Of a DNA stretch of 64,000 nucleotides, positions 7,557 through 16,265 are shown piece by piece (position 1 is the stretch's first letter; every line of letters begins with the position of its first letter). The stretch spans positions 6,076,001-6,140,000 of the forward strand of contig NZ_JBIFNP010000001.1 in NCBI RefSeq assembly GCF_043945595.1, in the 5' to 3' direction. The position numbers and the translations under genes are program-made. The notes below the pieces were generated by a model, which saw nothing but the letters and a program-made list of their open reading frames with translations, made no database searches and was not told the origin of the DNA. The stretch is from Paenibacillus_S sp043945595 (GTDB lineage Bacteria > Bacillota > Bacilli > Paenibacillales > NBRC-103111).

Positions 7557-8753
7557 ATGAATAAATGGATGAATATCTCCGTCGCTGCCGCGGTGCTGGC
7601 CGTCAGCATGCTCGGCAGCGGCGATACTCGCGCCTTCGCAGCCAAGACTGCCGCGGCCGAATCAGCCTCCTTAACCCCTGCCCCGCTTCCGCCGCTCGAT
7701 TTGCAGAAGATCCGTGATACGCTCTCAGGACTGCCCAACGAGCAGGCTACGGCAGCGCTGGTGTATGTAGGCACGCCTACAGATAGCTGGCTGGGGGCTT
7801 CAGGCGTCTCGGATATTCGCTCCGGGCAGCCGGCACGAGCGGACGGACGCTTTCGGATCGGCAGTATTACCAAAGTATTCACTGCAACCGTGGTGCTGCA
7901 GCTCGCCGCAGAGCACAAGATGGATTTGGAGCAGCCCGTTCAGCGCTACCTGCCGGATCTGTTTCCATCCGATTTTCCTCCCGTTACCGTAGGGCAGCTG
8001 CTGAATCACACCAGCGGGCTTCCGAGTCCCGTCCTGCCGGAAGAAGTCACGGAGGAAGACCTGCAGGAAATGAATTGGACTCCCGAGCAGGTCGTTCGCC
8101 TGGCCTTCAACAATAAGATGGAGTTTGAACCTGGCACCCGTCAGCACTACGTCAATATCAACTATTTTCTCGCCGGACTGTTAATTGAGCGGATCACGGG
8201 CAATCCGTATGAGCTGGAGGTTCAGCAGCGCATTGTGCAGCCTCTGCAGATGACGAATACATATATGCCCGGAAGCGATATTCGGATGACAGGCGTTTAT
8301 ACGCATGGCTATCAAGCGGTTGAACAGGAAGGGCATACCACGCTGGCGGATGCAACCGAAGGAAGCCCGTCGTTTACATGGGCAGCAGGCCAGATCATAT
8401 CGACGACCTCCGATCTGAATACTTTTATGACAGCTCTATTCTCGGGGCAGCTTCTTCCGTCCGGCATGCTGGAGCTTATGTTCACCGTGCCCGAAGCACG
8501 AATGTGGACTGCCGACGGCAGCGATGCCGGAATGGCTAACCTGAGCATGGGGCTGATGCGGACGACGGTCCAGGGGATTACCTTCTGGGGAAAGACGGGA
8601 GCTCGTCCCGGCTACGGCAACGGTATGTTTGCTACCCGGGATTTGCAGCGCCGTCTAATTTACTCCGTTAATTCAACGGACGCCAAAGGCCCCGGCCAGA
8701 ATCAGCTGGGCAGCCGAATCGGGATGGCAGCCTTCGGATTGAAGCAGCCTTAA
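7557..8753 (+). CDS. Serine hydrolase, class C beta-lactamase/DD-peptidase family
   Basis: Secreted serine hydrolase of 398 residues. An N-terminal signal peptide (residues 1-29, SVAAAVLAVSMLGSGDTRAFA) leads into the penicillin-binding-protein-like beta-lactamase fold: SxxK in GSITKVFTA, the YxN-type motif in HYVNINYF and KTG in FWGKTGARPGYG. The family includes D-aminopeptidases, esterases and class C beta-lactamases, and the exact substrate cannot be read from sequence. The start at 7557 has AAGGAG at good spacing; the frame is open 120 bp further upstream but that part looks non-coding. It is a single gene facing arsR, with a shared terminator region. Confidence 0.88.
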   Translation: MNKWMNISVAAAVLAVSMLGSGDTRAFAAKTAAAESASLTPAPLPPLDLQKIRDTLSGLPNEQATAALVYVGTPTDSWLGASGVSDIRSGQPARADGRFRIGSITKVFTATVVLQLAAEHKMDLEQPVQRYLPDLFPSDFPPVTVGQLLNHTSGLPSPVLPEEVTEEDLQEMNWTPEQVVRLAFNNKMEFEPGTRQHYVNINYFLAGLLIERITGNPYELEVQQRIVQPLQMTNTYMPGSDIRMTGVYTHGYQAVEQEGHTTLADATEGSPSFTWAAGQIISTTSDLNTFMTALFSGQLLPSGMLELMFTVPEARMWTADGSDAGMANLSMGLMRTTVQGITFWGKTGARPGYGNGMFATRDLQRRLIYSVNSTDAKGPGQNQLGSRIGMAAFGLKQP

Positions 8754-8786
8754 GCCTTAATGCCGGAGAGCTGCATCGGCAGCAGC

Positions 8787-8811
8787 AAAAAAGGGAGCCG
8801 ATCCGGCTCCC
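8787..8811 (-). terminator. Terminator of the ArsR-type gene
   Basis: GGGAGCCG/CGGCTCCC stem with a 3-nt loop and a T-run on the minus strand (A-run 8787-8792). It may also stop the convergent hydrolase transcript. Confidence 0.85.
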
Positions 8812-8824
8812 TCACGAAATGAGT

Positions 8825-9118
8825 TTATTTCATCAGCACCGGCGCATAACGCCGAAGCATATCCTCACAAATCCGATGATAATGATAAGTCCCGCTCTTG
8901 CTGATTTCAACAACGCCGCAGTCTGTCAGCTGCTTCAAATGATGGGACAGCGTAGATCCGGCCGTATGATTCAGCCGCTCTCCGATTTCCGTACAGCTTA
9001 ATTGCTTTTCGTGGCACAAAAGCTGAACAATCTGCAGACGAGTCGGTTCCCCCAGCGCTTTATACACTTTTACCGCTTCTTGTAAAGAAGGGTTGTCCAT
9101 TGACCCCGTCATGTTCAT
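8825..9118 (-). CDS. ArsR-family transcriptional regulator
   Basis: Winged-helix repressor of 97 residues or slightly fewer. It begins with helices around KVYKALGEPTRLQIVQLLC, then a recognition-helix region with SCTEIGERLNHTAGSTLSHH and a wing (LKQLTDCGVVEISKSGTYHY). No ArsR-type Cys metal box (CVC) is visible, so a metal ligand cannot be assumed; many relatives respond to other cues or to redox. Starts at 9118 or 9112 are both possible; the second has a better distance (8 nt) to GGAGG. No obvious target gene is adjacent except the small membrane protein on the opposite strand 190 bp away. Confidence 0.85.
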   Translation of the reverse strand: MNMTGSMDNPSLQEAVKVYKALGEPTRLQIVQLLCHEKQLSCTEIGERLNHTAGSTLSHHLKQLTDCGVVEISKSGTYHYHRICEDMLRRYAPVLMK

Positions 9119-9310
9119 GTCCTCCGTTACTTGAATTAAAGATCCCTAATCAAAACGTATCATAACCGTCTTTACCTGTAAAGTAAACCGCTATGCGGTC
9201 TCTCTCCATTTTATGCCGCTGCACGCCGTTTGGCATCGTTTTTTCGTATGGAACCCCGCACGCAAGGAAATCCTAACCGGTAAAGCCATCTAACGTTCGG
9301 GGGGATCGGT

Positions 9311-9442
9311 ATGGAGCGTTTTGCCTATTACTTTCACCATTACTGGTTATCTGCGGCCTTGATTGCAGGTATCATAGCAGCCATCATTCTCGTCTGCTTC
9401 TATTGGGACCATATTGTCATTAAAGGCAGCGGCCGCAAATAA
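9311..9442 (+). CDS. Small membrane protein (43 aa), unknown function
   Basis: Short gene: ATG at 9311, TAA at 9440-9442, preceded by GGGGGGAT at correct spacing. The product starts MERFAYYFHHYW, has one long hydrophobic helix (LSAALIAGIIAAIILVCFYW) and ends in a short basic tail (KGSGRK). A single transmembrane span with an aromatic N-terminus fits a small membrane-associated peptide. It is not recognised as a known family. It stands divergent from arsR, so that regulator could act on it. Confidence 0.6.
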   Translation: MERFAYYFHHYWLSAALIAGIIAAIILVCFYWDHIVIKGSGRK

Positions 9443-9486
9443 CCGGCGGGAAGAAGCCGACCGCGTCTACTCGGCATGCATAGAGC

Positions 9487-9530
9487 AGGGACCGCAAAGA
9501 GGCTTGAATTGACCAAGTCCCGCGGTCCCT
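9487..9530. terminator. Nested hairpin between the small gene and queF
   Basis: AGGGACCGC/GCGGTCCCT outer stem with an inner CTTG/CAAG stem. It lies between two convergent genes (9442 and 9553). A T-run is lacking, so a terminator role is only likely from position. Confidence 0.45.
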
Positions 9531-9552
9531 ACGCACTTTCAATAAAGCTAGA

Positions 9553-10047
9553 TTACCGGTTGTCCACTTTCTCCGGATACAGATCATGATTCAGCAGGCG
9601 GTGCTCCGCCATCTGCTCATACTTCGTGCCCGGCCGCCCGTAATTGCAGTACGGATCGATCGAAATGCCGCCGCGCGGCGTAAACTTGCCCCATACCTCG
9701 ATATATTTCGGGTCCATCAGCTTAATCAAATCGTTCATGATAATATTCATGCAGTCCTCGTGAAAATCCCCATGATTGCGGAAGCTGAACAAATACAGCT
9801 TGAGCGACTTGCTCTCGACCATTTTCTGGTCCGGCATATAGCTAATGTAGATGGTCGCAAAATCCGGCTGTCCCGTAATCGGGCACAAGCTGGTAAATTC
9901 GGGACAATTGAATTTAACGAAATAATCGCGGTACGGATGCTTGTTATCGAACGTTTCAAGCATTTCCGGCGCGTAAGTCATAGGATATGCGGTTTTCTCG
10001 CTGCCGAGCAGCTTTAATTCCAAATCATCTTGATTTCTTCCTGGCAT
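9553..10047 (-). CDS. queF: NADPH-dependent 7-cyano-7-deazaguanine reductase QueF
   Basis: Reduces preQ0 to preQ1 in queuosine biosynthesis, a cytoplasmic step. 164 residues, the short unimodular QueF type of Bacillus. Key features: the catalytic Cys in FTSLCPITGQPDF with the conserved Asp after it, the QueF signature ESKSLKLYLFSFRNHGDFHE that binds NADPH, and GISIDPYCNYGRP near the end. Start ATG at 10047 (MPGRNQDDLEL) matches the family N-terminus and has AAAGGGG upstream; 32 extra open codons before it are not part of the gene. The other que genes are not in this window and no preQ1 riboswitch was seen upstream. Confidence 0.95.
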   Translation of the reverse strand: MPGRNQDDLELKLLGSEKTAYPMTYAPEMLETFDNKHPYRDYFVKFNCPEFTSLCPITGQPDFATIYISYMPDQKMVESKSLKLYLFSFRNHGDFHEDCMNIIMNDLIKLMDPKYIEVWGKFTPRGGISIDPYCNYGRPGTKYEQMAEHRLLNHDLYPEKVDNR

Positions 10048-10220
10048 AAGTGCAGCCCCTTTCCATACCCCATTGTACTCTGCCATCCCCGTCGTAGCAA
10101 TGCCTTCCACGAAATGCCTTCTCGTTTGCCTATCCAAATGCAAGCCAGGTTGTTGACGAAACCGGCGGCTTGCTTAATAATAAATCGTAGTCAAACAAGC
10201 TGTGATAGGAGGCAAGTCCT

Positions 10221-10430
10221 TTGGATCAAAACATGGAAACCTTAATCGATTTATTCGATAAATATACGGACGAGCAGATCGCCGACCTCTCCGATTTCAC
10301 TTATGAGAATCGTGAGATGTCGCGGGAGGAAACGCTGATCATCGTGTCTACCCTTCGCGCGTCCCGTATCGCAAGAGGCTATATAAACGGCGGGCGCAAC
10401 CGTCCGGAGACCACAGAACCAACCGCTTGA
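10221..10430 (+). CDS. Small conserved-looking protein of unknown function
   Basis: 69 residues, TTG start at 10221 with a strong AGGAGG 8 bp upstream (an ATG at 10233 is the alternative). Acidic N-terminal half (LIDLFDKYTDEQIADLSDFT) and a basic C-terminal half (TLRASRIARGYINGGRNR). Helical, no membrane segment, no Cys. Family not recognised. The strong ribosome binding site and downstream terminator support a real gene. Confidence 0.7.
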   Translation: MDQNMETLIDLFDKYTDEQIADLSDFTYENREMSREETLIIVSTLRASRIARGYINGGRNRPETTEPTA

Positions 10431-10446
10431 ATCATGCAAAAACGCA

Positions 10447-10497
10447 AAGAAACCTCCATGCTCAGCTCCCCTCAGGGAATGAACATGGAGGTTTCTT
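10447..10497. terminator. Bidirectional terminator between the small gene and purD
   Basis: Perfect 14-bp stem AAGAAACCTCCATG/CATGGAGGTTTCTT around a 23-nt loop. It lies between convergent genes and probably ends the 15-kb pur transcript on the minus strand. Confidence 0.85.
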
Positions 10498-10568
10498 AAG
10501 CTTGAAGCTGGCACGGTAATGCTGCACGCTCGCGTGGGCTCTACCGAACGCCGCGCTGCCGGAGCTGC

Positions 10569-11828
10569 TTAAACAAGCGCCTTCAGCGCAATATCGCTGC
10601 GGCTATGCTTGCCTTGGAAGCGGATGCCTTCCGCAGCTGCGTATGCCTTCTGACGAGCCTCGGCGATATCTTTGCCAAGCGCAGTCACGCCGAGCACACG
10701 GCCTCCGTTCGTTACGATCTGCCCGTCCTTCAGCGCAGTGCCCGCATGGAACACGATGGCATCCTGCACCTCATTCAAGCCTTCGATCGGCAAGCCTTTC
10801 GGGTACGAGCCCGGATAGCCCTCGGAAGCCAGGATCACACATACCGCCGCTTCATCGCTCCATTGAATATCCATCTGTTCCAGATGGCCGTTCACGGCTG
10901 CGAGGAAGATGTCGAGCAGATCCGTTTGAAGCCGCGGCAGAACAACCTGCGTCTCAGGATCGCCGAAGCGCGCGTTGAACTCGATCGTTTTCGGCCCCTG
11001 CGGCGTAATCATCAATCCGGCGAACAACACGCCGCGGAACGGACGCCCTTCGCTCACCATCGCTGCAGCCGTAGGCTTGATAATCGTCTCGATCGCTTCG
11101 TCGATCACCGACTGCGGGATATGCGGAAGCGGTGTGTACGTCCCCATGCCGCCGGTATTCGGTCCTTTGTCGTTATCGAACACCGCCTTATGGTCCTGTG
11201 CGGGAACCATCGGTTTGACGACATGGCCGTCGACGAAGGAAAGAATGGACATCTCCTGGCCGCTCAGAAATTCCTCAATGACGACCTGATTCCCGGAATC
11301 GCCGAAAATGCGCGAAACCATAATATCGTGCAGCGCCTTCTCCGCTTCCTCCATCGATTGGGCTACCACAACGCCTTTGCCTGCAGCCAGTCCGTCCGCC
11401 TTGATAACGATCGGAATCGACTGCTTGCGCAAGTAGTCCAAAGCAAGCTCATAGTCGCTGAACGACTCGTAAGCTGCTGTCGGGATGTTATATTTCTTGA
11501 ACAATTCCTTGGAAAATACTTTGCTCGATTCGAGAATCGCCGCGTTCTGGCGCGGTCCGAATACCGGAATTTTCTTCGCTTCCAGATGATCGACAATTCC
11601 CTCGGACAACGGATCGTCCGGACCGATGACAACCAGGTCCACCGCATTGTCCATAGCGAATTCAGCAATCTCCGCGAATTGGTTGACTTGAAACGGCACG
11701 CACTCCGCTACTTCGGCGATGCCGCCGTTCCCGGGTGCGCAGAACAGCTGCTGCACCTTCGGACTTTTTTTCAATGCCCAGCAAATCGCGTGCTCCCGGC
11801 CGCCGCCGCCCACTACTAATATCCGCAC
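10569..11828 (-). CDS. purD: Phosphoribosylamine-glycine ligase
   Basis: Second step of purine synthesis: ATP-dependent joining of glycine to phosphoribosylamine. 419 residues, the normal length. N-terminal MRILVVGGGGREHAICW is the family signature. The ATP-grasp domain follows (IVIKADGLAAGKGVVVA, IEEFLSGQEMSIL) with the Mg-binding loop in TIEFNARFGDPETQ. The start is GTG with GGGGGAG 9 bp upstream. Last gene of the operon, 15 bp after the IMP cyclohydrolase stop codon, as expected for the purD end position in Bacillales. Confidence 0.97.
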   Translation of the reverse strand: MRILVVGGGGREHAICWALKKSPKVQQLFCAPGNGGIAEVAECVPFQVNQFAEIAEFAMDNAVDLVVIGPDDPLSEGIVDHLEAKKIPVFGPRQNAAILESSKVFSKELFKKYNIPTAAYESFSDYELALDYLRKQSIPIVIKADGLAAGKGVVVAQSMEEAEKALHDIMVSRIFGDSGNQVVIEEFLSGQEMSILSFVDGHVVKPMVPAQDHKAVFDNDKGPNTGGMGTYTPLPHIPQSVIDEAIETIIKPTAAAMVSEGRPFRGVLFAGLMITPQGPKTIEFNARFGDPETQVVLPRLQTDLLDIFLAAVNGHLEQMDIQWSDEAAVCVILASEGYPGSYPKGLPIEGLNEVQDAIVFHAGTALKDGQIVTNGGRVLGVTALGKDIAEARQKAYAAAEGIRFQGKHSRSDIALKALV

Positions 11829-11843
11829 GGTTTCAGCTCCCCC

Positions 11844-12576
11844 TTAGTCCTTGTTCACAACAAGCAGCTCGGTTTCGCCGCTGCCGATTTGAATCGTTTT
11901 GACGAGCAGGGAAATTTTGTTCTCGTCGTTCAATGCTTTCCAATACACATCTGCAATGTCGCGAATGTCATTCGTCAGAGGAACCAGCGCCGGCTCTCCT
12001 TGGAACGAAGGAAGCGGATTGCCGTCTCCTTGATACGTATGGATGCAGTGCCCGTAGCCCGGAATAGCTTTCTCATAAGTATACGTATGACGAAGCGTCT
12101 GGTCCTCGACATTGCCGTTCGATTTAAGTATCGACAGCTTGTACGCGAACTGGCCGTCCTTCGTGTCCACCAAACCGCTGATACGCGGCGTAAAGTTGGG
12201 CGCATCCGGCTCGTAGGTGCGTGTCGCCAAGGCGGTTTCGAAGGAACCGCCCACTTGCAGCGCTTCAAAGATCGTATCGGTCTGATCGCCGTTCGTCACG
12301 ATATGCGCGCCATTCGTATGTCTTACAGGGTAGTAAATGATAAGCGACGGATCAGTCAGCTTCGCAGGGTACCTTCGCTTCCGTACGGACGAAGCCGTTG
12401 TCCTCCTGAATAAATACGCGGTTGCGGCTGTTCTCGCTGCGCCCCATGATCCAATACACCTGTACCAGACGCGTGCCGTCCGGCGTAGCGCCGATGACAA
12501 TCCCGCGTCCCGGGTACGCGTTATTTTGCAAACCGTTCAAATATTGATCCGCTGCCGCGGCTCTTGTCGTTGTCAC
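11844..12576 (-). CDS. IMP cyclohydrolase, PurO-type (frameshifted)
   Basis: Predicted to close FAICAR to IMP, the last step of the pathway. The sequence belongs to the archaeal-type IMP_cyclohyd (PurO-like) family rather than the MGS-like N-domain of PurH: QYLNGLQNNAYPGRGIVIG, then VQVYWIMGRSENSRNRVF, SLIIYYPVRHT, THIVTNGDQTDTI-like segment and TLRHTYTYEKAIPGYGHCI. GTG start at 12576 with AGGGGG upstream. The reading frame breaks at GGG 12367-12369; deleting one base restores a 243-residue protein. It lies directly after a transformylase that lacks the cyclohydrolase domain, which supports the role. Confidence 0.85.
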
Positions 12577-12642
12577 AGCTCAGTTCCCCCTGAATATCGC
12601 AAATGAATGCGTAATTGAAAATGCCGCTCCAACAACCTGTTT

Positions 12643-13837
12643 CTAGTGATGGAACAGACGTACGCCGGAATAGCACATAACCATACCGTAATCGTTGGCT
12701 GCCTGCACGACTTCTTCATCGCGCATCGAGCTGCCGGCTTGAACCACATATTTCACGCCGCTGCGGCTGGCGCGGTCCAAGTTATCGCGGAACGGCAGGA
12801 AGGCATCGGACCCGTAGGACACGCCCTGCAGCTTGTTCAGCCATGCGCGCTTCTCTTCGCGGGACAGACGGGCCGGCACTTCTGCGAAGCTTGCTTCCCA
12901 AGCGGCCTGCTCGACCGGTGTCACTTCCTCTTCAAGCCACAGGTCAATTGCATTGTTCTGCTCGGCACGGGAAATGCCTTGACGGAACTTCATATTCAAC
13001 GCTTGCGGGTGCTGACGGAGGAACCAGCAGGTCCGCTTTATCTCCTGCCAGACGCGTACAGTGAATACGGGATTGCTGACCCGCCCCGATCCCGATCGTT
13101 TGGCCGTCCAGCGTGTACACGATGGAGTTGGATTGCGTATATTTCAGCGTAACCAAGGCAATCAGCAGATCACGCTTCGCGTTCTCGGTCAGCTCCTTGT
13201 TCTCGGTCACGATTTTGTCCAAAGCCGATGCGTCAATGACGCCGTTATTGCGCTCCTGCTGCATTTGCAGGCCGAACAGCGTACGCGTTTCCACCGGATT
13301 CGGCACGTAGTCCGGATCGATTTGAAGAATGAGGTAGTTGCCGTTCTTCTTCGCTTTCAGCATAGCGAGCGCTTCCTCGGTATAACCAGGTGCTACGACC
13401 AGGTCCGAAACCTCGCGCTTCAGCAGCTGTGCCGTGGATGCATCGACAACGTCGCTCAATGCAGCTGCGTCACCGAAGGAAGACATACGGTCCGCGCCGC
13501 GTGCGCGCGCATAAGCCGTAGCCAGCGGAGAAAGCTCCAAGCCTTCGACGAAATATGCTTTTTTGAGCTCGTCCGATAAAGGCGACGCTACCGCCGCTCC
13601 GGCAGGGCTCACGTGTTTAAAAGAAGCCGCCGCCGGCAGGCCTGTCGCCAGACGCAGCTCGCGCGCCAGCTGAAAGCCGTTCAAGGCATCCAGCAGGTTG
13701 ATGAAGCCCGGGTCGCCGTTCAATACTTTAATCGGCAGCTCGCCGCCACTTTCGCTGTAAAGCTTCGCTTGCTTTTGGTGCGGATTCATGCCATAGCGCA
13801 ATTCCAGCACGTTCGTTCCACTGGTCGTCTGACTCAT
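12643..13837 (-). CDS. AICAR transformylase, stand-alone (frameshifted)
   Basis: Transfers the formyl group of 10-formyl-THF to AICAR. It corresponds only to the C-terminal domain of bifunctional PurH: it starts at ELRYGMNPHQ, continues with SFKHVSPAGAA (catalytic Lys-His) and ends SDAFLPFRDNLD and GVRLFHH. There is no N-terminal IMP cyclohydrolase domain. One extra base near 13025-13030 splits it; correcting this gives ADLWFLRQHPQALNMKFRQG and a protein of about 397 residues. The start overlaps the purN stop (ATGA). Because the partner activity is supplied by the next gene, the name purH applies only in part. Confidence 0.9.
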
Positions 13838-14469
13838 GATTCGATCCCGTCCTTCGCTTTGAGAGTAGTAAGCCGATAATTCTCTATAGGAATGTGTCCC
13901 GTTGCTATCTGTTGAATCACTTGCGGAAGCAGCTCGTGCTCCAAGGGATGGATGCGCTCGCTTAGCGACGCTTCGGTATCGTCCGGCCGAATCTCCAGCG
14001 CACGCTGGGCCAGAATCGGGCCGGTGTCGAGTCCTCCATCGACCAGGTGAACGGTAATACCCGTCACTTTGACGCCGTGCTCAAGCGCTTGACGCACCGC
14101 GTGCAGTCCAGGAAAGGACGGAAGCAGCGACGGATGCACATTGATCATGCGTCCCCAATACGCCTCGACAAGCACGGGGGTCAAAATGCGCATATAGCCC
14201 GCGAGCACGACCAGAGCCACCTGCTTGGCCCGCAGCAGCTCCAGAATCTCCAGCTCATACGCTTCGCGGCTCGGATACTCCTTCGGCCGAAACGTATGCA
14301 CCGGCACGTCCGCCTGCTTCGCCCGTTCTACGACCAGAGCCTGCGGCCGGTCGCAAACCAATAGCTCGATGCGAGCATCGAGCCTGCCTGCTTTTACCGC
14401 GTCCGCGATAGCCTGAAAGTTCGATCCGCCTCCGGATGCGAACACGGCAATGCGAAACGGTTTACTCAT
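13834..14469 (-). CDS. purN: Phosphoribosylglycinamide formyltransferase
   Basis: Formylates GAR with 10-formyl-THF. 211 residues with the substrate-binding loop ASGGGSNFQAI near the start, the catalytic Asn/His in MINVHPSLLPSFPG and the conserved Asp in GGLDTGPILAQ. Both ends overlap neighbours by ATGA (purM stop and transformylase start), so translation is probably coupled across the three genes. Confidence 0.96.
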   Translation of the reverse strand: MSKPFRIAVFASGGGSNFQAIADAVKAGRLDARIELLVCDRPQALVVERAKQADVPVHTFRPKEYPSREAYELEILELLRAKQVALVVLAGYMRILTPVLVEAYWGRMINVHPSLLPSFPGLHAVRQALEHGVKVTGITVHLVDGGLDTGPILAQRALEIRPDDTEASLSERIHPLEHELLPQVIQQIATGHIPIENYRLTTLKAKDGIES

Positions 14470-15506
14470 ACGTCCGCTCCATTGAAAGTAACGACGCGCT
14501 CACCTGCCGTCACTCTGCCGAGCGCGTATACTTTTTCACCGTGCTGTTCGAAAATACGGGCCGCTTCCGCCGCTTGCTGCTCGGAAACGACGATGACCAT
14601 CCCGATCCCCATATTGAACGTACGGAACATATCGTTGTTGCTGATGGAGCCGGCTTCCTGCATCAATTGAAAGATCGGCAGAATCGGCCAAGAACCGTAA
14701 TCGATCTCCACATTCACATGGGCCGGAAGCATACGCGGAATGTTCTCGATGAAGCCGCCGCCGGTGATATGCGCCAGACCTTTCAGCTCCACCTTTTCCA
14801 GCGCTGCCAAAACGGATTTCACATAAATTTTAGTCGGTTCAAGCACCACATCGCCCAGCTTGCCGCCAAGTACATCGATATGATCCTGCAGGCTATAGCC
14901 CTTCTCCTCAAGCAAAAGCTTGCGCACCAGCGAGAAGCCGTTGCTGTGCACGCCGCTGGAAGCCAGGCCGATCACGACATCGCCCGGACGGATCTTGGAG
15001 CCGTCGATGATTTTCTTCTTGTCTACAATCCCTACGGTAAAGCCCGCAATATCGTATTCGCCCTCGGAGTACATGCCAGGCATTTCAGCCGTTTCGCCGC
15101 CGATCAAGGCACAGCCGGACTGCACGCAGCCGTCGCTGATCCCTTTAATGATCGATTCGATTTTCTCGGGTACCACTTTGTCGCAAGCCAGGTAATCCAG
15201 GAAAAACAGCGGCTCTGCGCCCTGTACGACGATATCGTTCACGCACATAGCTACGGCGTCGATCCCGATCGTATCATGCTTATCCATAGCAAAAGCGATC
15301 TTCAGCTTCGTGCCTACGCCGTCCGTGCCGGAAACAAGCACCGGTTCTTCATATTTATCTTTATTCAAGCCGAAAAGCGCACCGAAACCGCCCAAATCCG
15401 TCAATACCTCCGGACGGAACGTCGTTTTCACGTGCTTTTTCATCCGTTCTACCGCTTCGTTGCCTGCCGCGATGTCGACACCGGCTTTTTTATATGCATC
15501 CGACAC
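14466..15506 (-). CDS. purM: Phosphoribosylformylglycinamidine cyclo-ligase
   Basis: AIR synthetase: closes the imidazole ring. 346 residues with VSGTDGVGTKLKIAF, the CVNDIVVQGAEPLFFLDY active-site loop and LIGGETAEMPGMY. The true start is GTG at 15506 with AAGGAGG 7 bp upstream; upstream open codons are non-coding. It is separated from purF by a 759-bp gap full of palindromes, unlike the tight packing elsewhere in the operon. Confidence 0.96.
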   Translation of the reverse strand: MSDAYKKAGVDIAAGNEAVERMKKHVKTTFRPEVLTDLGGFGALFGLNKDKYEEPVLVSGTDGVGTKLKIAFAMDKHDTIGIDAVAMCVNDIVVQGAEPLFFLDYLACDKVVPEKIESIIKGISDGCVQSGCALIGGETAEMPGMYSEGEYDIAGFTVGIVDKKKIIDGSKIRPGDVVIGLASSGVHSNGFSLVRKLLLEEKGYSLQDHIDVLGGKLGDVVLEPTKIYVKSVLAALEKVELKGLAHITGGGFIENIPRMLPAHVNVEIDYGSWPILPIFQLMQEAGSISNNDMFRTFNMGIGMVIVVSEQQAAEAARIFEQHGEKVYALGRVTAGERVVTFNGADV

Positions 15507-15541
15507 TGAATATCCTCCTTGGGATGGGCATTGAGGTTCTT

Positions 15542-15757
15542 GGGAGGTTTTGACGGCAAAAAGAGAGTTTTTGGACTCGCGCATGCCTGCGGCGGAGGTC
15601 CGATAGGCTGCCTCCGGCCGCTGTTGCCTGCGTGTTCCTAACTATTCCACCCATCGGTGGGAACACGCAGGCAAAGGCGGCACGTAAACTCTCCGGCAGC
15701 CTATCGGCACCTCCGCCTTCGGCGCTCGTCCCTCGCTTTTGTTGTCAAAACGCTCCC
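15542..15757. repeat. Long palindromic element 1 (purF-purM gap)
   Basis: Nested stems: outermost GGGAG..GTTTTGAC/GTCAAAAC..CTCCC, then GGCGGAGG/CCTCCGCC with CGATAGGCTGCC/GGCAGCCTATCG, then the conserved core CCGGCCGCTG (15614-15623), an inner stem TTGCCTGCGTGTTCC (15624-15638)/GGAACACGCAGGCAA, and the conserved AAGGCGGCACGTA after it. It could fold as one rod of about 215 nt in the operon mRNA. Confidence 0.75.
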
Positions 15758-15832
15758 TATCGTTCCTCAAGGCTCGCGTTTTATTTAAAATGGCAGAGGC
15801 TGTGCCGCTTCTGCCCTTGATTTTCAATCCTT

Positions 15833-15866
15833 AGCCTGGGGCTGGCTTTACCGGCGGCCCCAGGCT
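15833..15866. repeat. Hairpin AGCCTGGGGC/GCCCCAGGCT
   Basis: Perfect 10-bp stem with a 14-nt loop inside the purF-purM gap. On the plus strand it is followed by TTTCTGTTT, but transcription here runs leftward, where no T-run follows. Function unclear. Confidence 0.6.
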
Positions 15867-15871
15867 TTCTG

Positions 15872-15902
15872 TTTCATCCTCCTAATGATTAGGAGGATGA
15901 AA
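15872..15902. repeat. Perfect 31-bp palindrome
   Basis: TTTCATCCTCCTAAT, a single G, then its exact complement ATTAGGAGGATGAAA. No mismatch over 15 bp per arm. It could be a protein binding site or a tight RNA hairpin. Each arm contains an anti-Shine-Dalgarno-like or Shine-Dalgarno-like stretch (AGGAGG). Confidence 0.75.
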
Positions 15903-16080
15903 AGTCTTCCGCGCGCGAAGCTCAAGTGCGTGTTACGGCGCAACGCGGCGAACGGGTTAAACCCCACGCGCGTGGAATTGCGCGCCATACACAGAAGATC
16001 GGAGGCACGATCGATCTCGTGCTCTCTACTCCTTCCCCTTACAAGAACAAGTTAACGCGCGTGCGGAGGTTAACGTAACT

Positions 16081-16213
16081 GGCGGAGGAGAAGGAGTGTA
16101 CCGTAGGAGCGTAGCGTCCGCCTTTGAAAACGTGAATATTCCTCTACAAAATATAATCAGACCATTCACGTTTTCAACAGCGGCCGGAGGTACACTCCTT
16201 CTCTGCAGCCGCC
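16081..16213. repeat. Long palindromic element 2 (purF-purM gap, inverted orientation)
   Basis: Outer stem GGCGGAGGAGAAGGAGTG/CACTCCTTCTC..CCGCC with GTACC/GGTAC. Read on the minus strand, the conserved core CTCCGGCCGCTG is followed by the inner stem TTGAAAACGTGAAT/ATTCACGTTTTCAA and AAGGCGGACGCTACG. Same core as elements 1 and 3, different stem sequences. Confidence 0.75.
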
Positions 16214-16265
16214 ACCAACGTAACTCGCAACTCGCAACTCGTAACTCATCTCTCGTAACTTGTTC

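Noticed and set aside
10048..10220. preQ1 riboswitch upstream of queF
   Set aside because: Searched the leader by eye for the short aptamer pattern (C-rich loop, A-rich tail); nothing convincing.
10605..11819. 404-codon plus-strand open frame opposite purD
   Set aside because: Antisense shadow of purD with Arg/His/Leu-rich composition and no recognisable fold.
16215..16262. AACTCGC/AACTCGT tandem 7-mers after purF, as a CRISPR-like or regulatory array
   Set aside because: Too short, only a few degenerate units and no spacers; simple-sequence slippage.
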